A model generated the notes under the pieces. It was given only the letters and a program-made list of their open reading frames with translations. It made no database searches and was not told where the DNA came from. A stretch of 64,000 bases of DNA from Polaromonas sp. Its GTDB lineage: Bacteria; Pseudomonadota; Gammaproteobacteria; Burkholderiales; Burkholderiaceae_C. The DNA lies in NCBI RefSeq assembly GCF_029945685.1, contig NZ_JAQSDA010000027.1, forward strand, positions 248,001-312,000. The letters run 5' to 3'. The position numbers and the translations under genes are program-made. Below are positions 44,271 to 54,621 of this stretch, one piece after another (the stretch's first letter is position 1; each line of letters opens with the position of its first letter).

Positions 44271-46097
44271 TCAGCCCGCCTGGCGGAAGCGTTCTTCCTC
44301 CTGCAGCCTGAGCACGCGCCGCTGCACCTTGCCGGTGGTGGTCATCGGCAGCGCATCGATGAACTCGATCTCCTTGGGGTACTCGTAGGGCGCCAGCAGG
44401 CCCTTGACGTGGGCCTGCAGTTCAGCCGTCAACTTGAGGTCAAATTGGGCTTCAGCCCCCGCCCGACTTGCGCGAGCCGCTACAAAATCAGGAGCAAGCA
44501 CAATGAAGGCCTTGACCACGGCGCCGCGTTCGCGGTCGGGCTTGGGCACCACCGCCGCGTTCGCCACCGCCGGGTGCTTGACCAGGCAGTTCTCGATCTC
44601 GCCGGGGCCGATGCGGTAGCCGGCGGCCTTGAACACGTCGTCAGCCCGGCCTTCGTACCAGAGGTAACCGTCTTCGTCGCGTGTCGCCAGGTCGCCGGTG
44701 CGGCACCAGTCGCCGGTGAACTTGGCGCGCGTGGCGCCTTCCTTTTTCCAGTAACCCAGAAAGAAGATCGGGTCCGGATCGCCATGGACGTCGTAGCGAT
44801 TGACCGACACGTCCCCCGGCACACCGACAGCGCATTCCCGGCCCTCGTCGTCGATCACCGCCACGCGGTGGCCCGGGTAGCCCTTGCCCATGCTGCCGGG
44901 CCGCGCCGGCCACAGGGCCGAGCAGTTGCCGACCACGTAGTTGATTTCGGTCTGCCCGAACATCTCGTTGACCAGCACACCGAGTTCGTCGCGGGAGTAC
45001 GCAAACACGGCGTCGCCAACCGCTTCGCCGGCGCTCATCATGGCTTGCAGCTTGAGCTTGAAGTGGCGGCGCGGGTGCGGATAGGCCTTCATCATGGCTT
45101 TGAGCGCGGTCGGGAACAGGAAGGTGTGCGTGACGCCCTGCTGCGCCATCAGCGTGAAGGCCAGCTCGGGACTGAAGCGCCCGTTGAAGGCGACGATGGG
45201 GCGGCCGAAATACAGCGTGGGCAGCAAGGCGTCCATCAGCCCGCCGGTCCAGGCCCAGTCTGCGGGGCTCCAGAAGACCGCGCGGCTGTCCTCCCTCACC
45301 CCGGCCCTCTCCCCGAGGGAGAGGGAGGAATCAGCCCCCTCTCCCGCTTGCGGGAGAGGGTGGGGGTGAGGGCTGAACCCGAACCAGTTCTGGCTGCAGA
45401 CAAAACCCGGCAGATTGCCGATCAGCGCCCGGTGCGCCAGCAAGGCGCCCTTGGGCGGGCCGGTCGTGCCGCTGGTGTAGATCAGGATGGCCGCATCGTC
45501 GGCCCTGGTTTTCACAGCGGTGAAGCTGCGTTGCTGCGCCGCCAGGGCGGCTTCGTAGTCCAGGTCGCCCTGGCCGGCCGCCGCGCCGGCCGCGATGACC
45601 GTGCGCAGGGCCGGGCAGCGGCTGCGGATGGTGTTGACGCTGGCGATGGAGTTTTCATCACAGATGGCCAGCACCGCATCGCTGTCCTGCAGCCGGTACT
45701 CCAGCGCCTCGGGGCCGAACAGCATGGACAGCGGCATGGCCACCGCACCCATCTGGAACACCGCCATGTAGGCCACGGCGGTCTCGAAACGCTGCGGCAT
45801 CACAATCGCCACCCGGTCGCCGCGCTGCACGCCCAGCTGCACCAGCACATGGCTCAGCGCGTCGGCGGCCTGCTGCAGCTGGACATAGGTATAAAAAGTG
45901 GTTGAAGCCCCCGTCTGGTGGGCGCGGATAGCTACTCTTTCAGGAGCGTTTTTGCCACTGCCGGCCGCCCAGCGCCGGCAGCAGACGTCGGCGATGTTGA
46001 AGTACTCGTCCACCTGCCAGCGAAAGCCCTGGTGCAGGGCGGCGTAATGGTCGGGCTGCCGCGCGGCGGCCTTGTCCCTGTCTTGACTGCGCTTCAA
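44271..46097 (-). CDS. AMP-forming acyl-CoA synthetase with repeat-encoded insertions
   Basis: 608-residue ligase of the medium-chain/Acs-like ANL group. P-loop ILIYTSGTTGPPKGALLAHR, VNEMFGQTEINYVVGNC, DWCRTGDLATRDEDGYLWYE, DDVFKAAGYRIGPGEIENCL, catalytic lysine MTTTGKVQRRVL. The start is taken as TTG 46097 because AAGGAG lies seven bases upstream; ATG 46124 would put this SD inside the gene and overlap the divergent hydrolase start. Relatives are about 540-560 residues. Residues about 241-268 (HPHPLPQAGEGADSSLSLGE) come from repeat C; residues about 535-553 and 50-69 overlap family A copies. All are in frame. Confidence 0.88.
   Translation of the reverse strand: MKRSQDRDKAAARQPDHYAALHQGFRWQVDEYFNIADVCCRRWAAGSGKNAPERVAIRAHQTGASTTFYTYVQLQQAADALSHVLVQLGVQRGDRVAIVMPQRFETAVAYMAVFQMGAVAMPLSMLFGPEALEYRLQDSDAVLAICDENSIASVNTIRSRCPALRTVIAAGAAAGQGDLDYEAALAAQQRSFTAVKTRADDAAILIYTSGTTGPPKGALLAHRALIGNLPGFVCSQNWFGFSPHPHPLPQAGEGADSSLSLGERAGVREDSRAVFWSPADWAWTGGLMDALLPTLYFGRPIVAFNGRFSPELAFTLMAQQGVTHTFLFPTALKAMMKAYPHPRRHFKLKLQAMMSAGEAVGDAVFAYSRDELGVLVNEMFGQTEINYVVGNCSALWPARPGSMGKGYPGHRVAVIDDEGRECAVGVPGDVSVNRYDVHGDPDPIFFLGYWKKEGATRAKFTGDWCRTGDLATRDEDGYLWYEGRADDVFKAAGYRIGPGEIENCLVKHPAVANAAVVPKPDRERGAVVKAFIVLAPDFVAARASRAGAEAQFDLKLTAELQAHVKGLLAPYEYPKEIEFIDALPMTTTGKVQRRVLRLQEEERFRQAG
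44441..44495 (-). repeat. Family A repeat, inside the acyl-CoA synthetase gene
   Basis: Minus strand GCTCCTGATTTTGTAGCGGC then TCGCGCAAG, GGGGGCTGAAGCCCAATTTG. It is translated as APDFVAARASRAGAEAQFD between the conserved AFIVL strand and LTAELQAHVK helix of the C-terminal domain. Confidence 0.65.
45294..45376. repeat. Family C REP-like double hairpin, inside the acyl-CoA synthetase gene
   Basis: CCCTCACCCCGGCCCTCTCC, CCGAGGGAGAGGG, then CCCCTCTCCCGCTTGCGGGA and GAGGGTGGGGGTGAGGG. Two hairpins (CTCTCCCCGAGGGAGAG and CTCTCCCGCTTGCGGGAGAG) are nested within a larger inverted repeat. Such elements are usually intergenic in proteobacteria. Here it is read in frame between QNWFG and SRAVFWSPADW. 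Confidence 0.88.
45891..45948 (-). repeat. Possible family A repeat near the acyl-CoA synthetase 5' end
   Basis: Minus strand GCTCCTGAAAGAGTAGCTAT, CCGCGCCC, GGGGGCTTCAACC, ACTTTTTATA. It encodes APERVAIRAH, also a normal peptide for this family, but with codons (AGA, GTA, GCT) unlike the rest of the gene. This suggests the repeat was accepted where the peptide fitted. Confidence 0.45.
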
Positions 46098-46123
46098 ATC
46101 GGCTCTCCTTATGATGGGCATCA

Positions 46124-47038
46124 ATGTACAAAGAAAAACGTCTTTCCCGCAGCGAGTATGTCCCTATACGCGGCATCAACTACCACGTGCTTCACTGGGG
46201 CGAAGCCCAAAGCAAGCTCCCGCCCCTGGTGCTGGTGCACGGCTGGATGGACGTGGCCGCGTCCTACCAGTTTGTCGTCGACGCTCTGTCCGACGCTTTT
46301 GCGCAGGGCCGGACCATCCTGGCGCCCGACTGGCGCGGCTACGGGAAAACCGGTAGCGCGGGGGCCGACAACTTCTGGTTCCCCGACTATCTGGCCGACC
46401 TCGATTTCCTGCTTGACCATTACGCCCCGGGCCAGCCGGTGGACCTGGTCGGCCACAGCATGGGCGGCAATGTGGCCATGCTTTACGCCGGCGTGCGGCC
46501 CGAACGCATCCGCAAGCTGGTCAATCTCGAAGGTTTCGGCATGCCCGCGACCCGGCCCAGCCAGGCGCCCGGGCGTTTTGCCAAATGGATGGACGAGCTC
46601 AAAAGCCTGCACCAGGGCGAGATGGCGCTCAAACCCTACAACGACGTGGACGGCGTGGCCCGGCGCCTGATGCGGACCAACCCCCGGCTGTCCCAGGACA
46701 AGGCCGACTGGCTGGCCCGGCACTGGGCCGCGCCCGACGCGCAGGGCCAGTGGCGCATTCTGGGCGACGCGGCCCACAAGATCACCAATGCCCAGCTTTA
46801 CCGTGTCGACGAGGTGCTGGAGATTTACCAGCGCATCAGCGCGCCCACCCTGGCAGTCGAAGCCTCCGACGACTCACTGGGCAAATGGTGGGAGGGTAAA
46901 TACACCCTGGCCCAGTACCATGAGCGCCTGCAGTCGGTGCCGCAGCTGACCACCGCAGTGGTCCAGGACGCCGGCCACATGCTGCACCATGACCAGCCGG
47001 AGCCACTGGCGCGCCTGTTTGAAGACTTTCTCGGTTAG
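46124..47038 (+). CDS. Alpha/beta-fold hydrolase
   Basis: 304 residues. Motifs: LVLVHGWMDVAASYQFV (oxyanion HGW), nucleophile serine in DLVGHSMGGNVAML, aspartate in VEASDDSLGKWW, histidine in VVQDAGHMLHHDQPE. Resembles epoxide hydrolase or serine-hydrolase-like proteins of the Abhydrolase_1 family. Divergent from the acyl-CoA synthetase gene, with start codons about 27 bp apart. The substrate is unknown. Confidence 0.88.
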   Translation: MYKEKRLSRSEYVPIRGINYHVLHWGEAQSKLPPLVLVHGWMDVAASYQFVVDALSDAFAQGRTILAPDWRGYGKTGSAGADNFWFPDYLADLDFLLDHYAPGQPVDLVGHSMGGNVAMLYAGVRPERIRKLVNLEGFGMPATRPSQAPGRFAKWMDELKSLHQGEMALKPYNDVDGVARRLMRTNPRLSQDKADWLARHWAAPDAQGQWRILGDAAHKITNAQLYRVDEVLEIYQRISAPTLAVEASDDSLGKWWEGKYTLAQYHERLQSVPQLTTAVVQDAGHMLHHDQPEPLARLFEDFLG

Positions 47039-47092
47039 CGCCTGCCGCGCCGGGGCCAGAAAAGGCCCGACGCAAGGCTTAAGTTCGGTAAC

Positions 47093-47114
47093 GTACACAA
47101 GAAGTACACAAGAA
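47093..47114. repeat. Tandem 11-bp direct repeat upstream of the hybrid kinase
   Basis: Two exact adjacent copies of GTACACAAGAA, 56 bp before the kinase start. The spacing of one helical turn suggests a regulator-binding site. A GC-rich hairpin (AAAGCCCG...CGGGCCTTT) follows at about 47114-47143. Confidence 0.55.
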
Positions 47115-47169
47115 AAGCCCGCTTTGTAGGACAATCGGGCCTTTATTGCGCTTGGCGCGGGGAAGATAC

Positions 47170-50642
<3,473 letters not shown>

Positions 50643-50643
<1 letters not shown>

Positions 50644-51524
50644 TGCCCAAAAAGACTGACACGCATTCACGAGCACCCGGGCACGCTCCCGGCGGCATGG
50701 CCGCTGACGACCTTCCGGAAGCCGACCTGCACCTTCTGGTCCAGGCCATCTACAGCCAGTACAGCTACGATTTCCGCGACTACGCGGGCGCGTCGCAGAA
50801 AAGGCGGGTGATCAAGGCACTCGCGCAGCTCGGCTACCCGACGATCGCGGACCTGCAGGCCGCTGTTGCAAACGACCCCGTCGTCTTCATGCAGCTGCTG
50901 CAGTACCTGACCATTCCCGTCAGCGAGATGTTTCGCGACCCGTCTTTTTTCCTGGCCCTGCGCCAGCAGGTCATGCCGGTGCTGCGCACCTATCCCTCGC
51001 TGAAGATCTGGGTCGCGGGCTGCAGCACTGGCGAGGAGGTGTACTCCCTGGCCATCCTGCTCAAGGAGGAAGGCCTGCTCGACCGCTCCCTGATCTACGC
51101 CACCGACATCAACCCCAAGTCGCTGGCCAAGGCGCGTCAGGGCATTTTTTCACTGGCCAGCATCCAGGGTCACACCGCCAACTACCAGGCCGCCGGCGGC
51201 CAGCAGGCGTTTTCCGACTACTACACGGCCGCTTACGACGCCGCAGTGTTTGACAAGTCGCTGCGCGACAACGTCACCTTCGCCGACCACAGCCTGGCCA
51301 CGGACAGCGTGTTTTCGGAAACCCAGCTCGTGCTCTGCCGCAACGTGCTGATCTATTTCAACAAGAAGCTGCAGGACCGCGCGCTGGGCCTGTTTCACGA
51401 ATCGCTGAGCCACCGCGGCTTCATGGGCCTGGGCAGCAAGGAAAGCATCGACTTTTCGGGCTATGCCACGCGCTTTGAGCCGCTGGACCGGCCCGAGCGG
51501 ATCTTCCGCAAGCTGGAGGCCTGA
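50643..51524 (+). CDS. CheR-type protein-glutamate methyltransferase
   Basis: 293 residues. The N-terminal helical CheR domain (LVQAIYSQYSYDFRDYAGAS, QKRRVIKAL) is followed by the SAM-dependent methyltransferase with KIWVAGCSTGEEVYSLAILL, YATDINPKSLAKARQGIFS and LVLCRNVLIYFNKKLQDRAL. It starts at the ATG overlapping the kinase TGA (TGATG). No chemoreceptor gene is in the window, so its methylation target is probably a part of this signalling cluster or a receptor elsewhere. Confidence 0.92.
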
Positions 51525-51532
51525 GCCCTCTC

Positions 51533-52138
51533 ATGAATATCGAGCAGGTTGCAGGAAGACATGCCGTCGAGGCCGTGGTGATTGGTGCGTCGGCCGGCGG
51601 GGTGCATGCCTTGCTGACCCTGCTGTCGGGGCTGCCGGAGCGTTTTCTGCTGCCCATCATCGCGGTGCTGCATCTTCCCAAAGAGCGCGACAGCCGGCTG
51701 GCCGACGTTTTCCAGCAAAGGCTGGGCATGGCCGTGCGCGAGGCCGCCGACAAGGAAACCATCGCCCCGTCCACCCTGTATTTCGCCGGGTCCGGCTACC
51801 ACCTGTCCATCGAGACGGACCGGACTTTTTCACTGAGCTGTGAGGAACCGGTCAACTATTCCCGGCCGTCGATCGACGTGCTGATGGAATCCGCGGCCGA
51901 CGCCTATGGCGCCAAGCTGGCGGGCGTGCTGCTCACCGGCGCCAATTTCGACGGCGCGGCCGGCCTGGCCCGCATCAAGCAGCGCGGTGGCCTGACCGCG
52001 GTGCAGGACCCGGCAGAGGCCCAGGTCGCCACGATGCCGCAAGCGGCCATTCGCAAGCTCAAACCCAACCTGATTCTCACGCTGGACGGCCTCCGGCAAC
52101 TGCTCATTCAACTTGATCACAACCATGCAAAAACCTGA
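51533..52138 (+). CDS. Stand-alone CheB-type methylesterase domain
   Basis: 201 residues, only the catalytic CheB domain; the N-terminal receiver of classical CheB is absent. The triad is placed at S20 (IGASAGGVHAL), H47 (IAVLHLPKERD) and D140 (LLTGANFDGAAGL). It reverses CheR methylation. It is eight bases after the CheR gene and overlaps the next gene by 14 bases, so co-translated. Without a receiver, control must come from another protein such as the flanking kinases. Confidence 0.92.
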   Translation: MNIEQVAGRHAVEAVVIGASAGGVHALLTLLSGLPERFLLPIIAVLHLPKERDSRLADVFQQRLGMAVREAADKETIAPSTLYFAGSGYHLSIETDRTFSLSCEEPVNYSRPSIDVLMESAADAYGAKLAGVLLTGANFDGAAGLARIKQRGGLTAVQDPAEAQVATMPQAAIRKLKPNLILTLDGLRQLLIQLDHNHAKT

Positions 52139-53330
52139 GGCTGTAAAAGTCCTGATCGTTGACGATCTGCCTGGCAACCTGCTGGCGCTCAATGCGCTGA
52201 TCCGCGGAGACGGCCGGCAGATCTTTCAGGCCAGCTCCGGCGAGGAAGCGCTGGATCTGCTGCTCGAACACGAGTTCGCACTGGCCATTCTGGACGTGCA
52301 GATGCCGGGCATGAGCGGCTTCGAGCTGGCCGAGCTGATGCGCGGCACCGAAAAGACGCGGCAGATCCCCCTCATTTTCGTCACGGCTGCCGGCAAGGAG
52401 CAGAACTACGCCTTCACCGGTTACGAAACCGGCGCGGTGGATTTTCTGTACAAGCCGCTTGACGTGGACGCCGTGCGCAGCAAGGTCAACGTGTTTGTGG
52501 ACCTGTACCGCCAGCGCATGGAAACCCTCAGGCAGGTCGAAGCGCTGGAGAAAAGTCGTAAGGAGCAGCAGGTGCTGATGCAGCAGTTGACGGCCATGCA
52601 GGACAAGCTGCAGGCCGCCGTCCGCACGCGCGACGACTTCATCTCCATGGCCGCCCACGAATTGCGCACGCCGCTGAACACGCTGTACCTGGAGGCGCAG
52701 TTGCGCAAGCTGCAGCTGGACCGGGGCCGCGCGGACATTTTTGACGAGCCCTACCTGCACGCCATGGTCGCGCGCGACCGGCGCCAGATCGAGGCCATGA
52801 TGCGTCTGATCGACGACATGATGGACGCCTCGCGCATCAACAGCAAGCAGCTGTCCATCCGGCCGGTGCCGATGGAGCTGTCAGCGCTGCTGGCTCGCGT
52901 GGTGGACAACCTGTCCCGCCAGGCCGCGGCCGCCGGCAGCTCCATCACCCTGGACGCCGGCCCGCCGGTCACCGCCCTGTGGGACGAGTTCAGGATCGAG
53001 CAGGTGGTGATCAACCTGCTGACCAATGCGCTGCGTTATGGTGAGGGCAAACCGGTGGAGGTCAGCCTGCGCCTGCAGCCCGAGGGCGCGTCCATTTCCG
53101 TGCGCGACCAGGGCCGGGGCATTTCTGCGGCTGACCAGCAACGCATTTTCGAGCAGTTCTCGCGTGTCGCCAGCGACGACGGCACCGGCGGGCTCGGCCT
53201 GGGCCTGTTCATCACCCGCCAGCTCGTCGAAGCGCACGGCGGCAGCATCAGCGTGCAAAGCCAGCCGGGCGAGGGCTCCGTGTTCACCGTCACCCTGCCC
53301 CTGACGCCCCCTGCTGCGCCGGTGGCCTGA
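52125..53330 (+). CDS. Receiver-histidine kinase hybrid (N-terminal REC)
   Basis: 401 residues, soluble. The receiver at 1-125 has phosphate-accepting D57 (LAILDVQMPGMSG). A short coiled coil (about 128-168) follows, then HisKA with H178 (FISMAAHELRTPLNTLYLEA) and HATPase (VVINLLTNALRYGEGKPVEV, GGLGLGLFITRQLVEAHGGS). The receiver is at the front, so it may take phosphate from the large hybrid kinase and pass a signal on. Start ATG 52125 lies inside the cheB end. No DNA-binding output protein is found in the operon. Confidence 0.92.
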   Translation: MQKPEAVKVLIVDDLPGNLLALNALIRGDGRQIFQASSGEEALDLLLEHEFALAILDVQMPGMSGFELAELMRGTEKTRQIPLIFVTAAGKEQNYAFTGYETGAVDFLYKPLDVDAVRSKVNVFVDLYRQRMETLRQVEALEKSRKEQQVLMQQLTAMQDKLQAAVRTRDDFISMAAHELRTPLNTLYLEAQLRKLQLDRGRADIFDEPYLHAMVARDRRQIEAMMRLIDDMMDASRINSKQLSIRPVPMELSALLARVVDNLSRQAAAAGSSITLDAGPPVTALWDEFRIEQVVINLLTNALRYGEGKPVEVSLRLQPEGASISVRDQGRGISAADQQRIFEQFSRVASDDGTGGLGLGLFITRQLVEAHGGSISVQSQPGEGSVFTVTLPLTPPAAPVA

Positions 53331-53474
53331 ACCCGCCCCGGCGGGCGCTGCCACGGGTTTCTGGCGGGCATGGCCCTTGAGCGGCCGACGGTTCCCAGGC
53401 CCGACAGGCGCCGCGCAGCCCGGAGCATGAGAAAATGCCGGATTGAACCCCAGATACCAGGACAGGACTTCCCC

Positions 53475-54579
53475 ATGGACGCAGAACACATCAATATCAT
53501 CGGCAACCAGCTCGCAGACCTGAGCAACCGGGTCAACGAACTTCGGGGGTATCTTTGACTACCCTGCCAAAGAACGTAAATTAAGCGAAGTCAACGCCGC
53601 GCTGGAAGACCCCAAGGTCTGGGACAACCCCAAGCGCGCCCAGGAACTCGGTCGCGAGAAAAAGTCGCTGGAGGACGTGGTCCATGTGATTGACCGCCTG
53701 AGCTCCGAGCTCGCCGACAACACCGAGCTCTTCGAGATGTCCAGGGCAGAAGGCGACGACGCCGGCATGCTGGCGATTGAAGAAGACGCCGCAAAAGTGG
53801 CGGTGGAAGTCGAGAAGATGGAATTCCGCCGGATGTTCAACAACCCGGCCGACCCGCTCAACGCCTTCCTGGACATCCAGGCCGGCGCCGGCGGCACCGA
53901 AGCCTGCGACTGGGCAAGCATGCTGCTGCGTCAGTACCTCAAATATGCCGAGCGCAAGGGCTTCAAGACCCAGATCGAGGACGAGACCGCGGGCGACACC
54001 GCCGGCATCAAGGGCGCGACCATCAAGATCGAGGGCGAATATGCCTTCGGCCTGCTGCGCACCGAAACCGGCGTGCACCGCCTGGTACGCAAGTCGCCCT
54101 TCGACTCCTCGGGCGGGCGCCACACCTCGTTTGCCTCGGTGTTTGTCTACCCCGAGATCGACGACTCGATCGAGATCGAGATCAATCCGTCGGACGTCCG
54201 GGTCGACACCTTCCGCGCCTCGGGCGCCGGCGGCCAGCACATCAACAAGACCGACTCGGCGGTGCGCCTGACGCACATCCCGACCGGCATCGTGGTGCAG
54301 TGCCAGGACGGCCGCTCGCAGCACGGCAACCGCGACGTGGCCTGGAAACGCCTGCGCTCGCGCCTGTACGACTTCGAGCTGCGCAAACAGCAGGAAGCCC
54401 AGCAGAAGCTGGAAGACACCAAGACCGACGTGGGCTGGGGCCACCAGATCCGCAGCTACGTGCTGGACCAGAGCCGCATCAAGGACTTGCGCACCAACTA
54501 CGAGACCTCGGCCACCCAGAAGGTGCTCGACGGCGACCTTGACCCGTTCATCGAAGCTTCGCTCAAGCAGGGCGTGTGA
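53475..54579 (+). CDS. prfB: Peptide chain release factor 2 (programmed +1 frameshift)
   Basis: Recognises UAA and UGA and triggers peptide release. It is encoded in two frames: 53475-53555 ([20 protein letters not shown] to RGYL), a TGA at 53556-53558, then 53557-54579 in the +1 frame starting [16 protein letters not shown]. The joined product is 367 residues, normal for RF2. The release motif GGQ is in [20 protein letters not shown], and the stop-codon-recognition region precedes it (SPFDSSGGR). It is autoregulated through the in-frame UGA. A 144-bp gap separates it from the kinase operon. Confidence 0.96.
53544..53559 (+). promoter_or_regulatory. prfB programmed frameshift site
   Basis: CGGGGGTATCTTTGAC: an SD-like GGGGG three bases before the slippery CTT followed by TGA and C. 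This matches the conserved bacterial layout. Low RF2 slows termination at UGA-C and allows the +1 slip. Confidence 0.95.
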
Positions 54580-54621
54580 TGAATACACGCGCTCTCCCCT
54601 TTCACTTTTCAGGAACCCACC

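Noticed and set aside
46098-46124. ATG 46124 as the start of the acyl-CoA synthetase
   Set aside because: It would place a strong AAGGAG inside the gene; TTG 46097 has this SD at ideal spacing. It remains possible.
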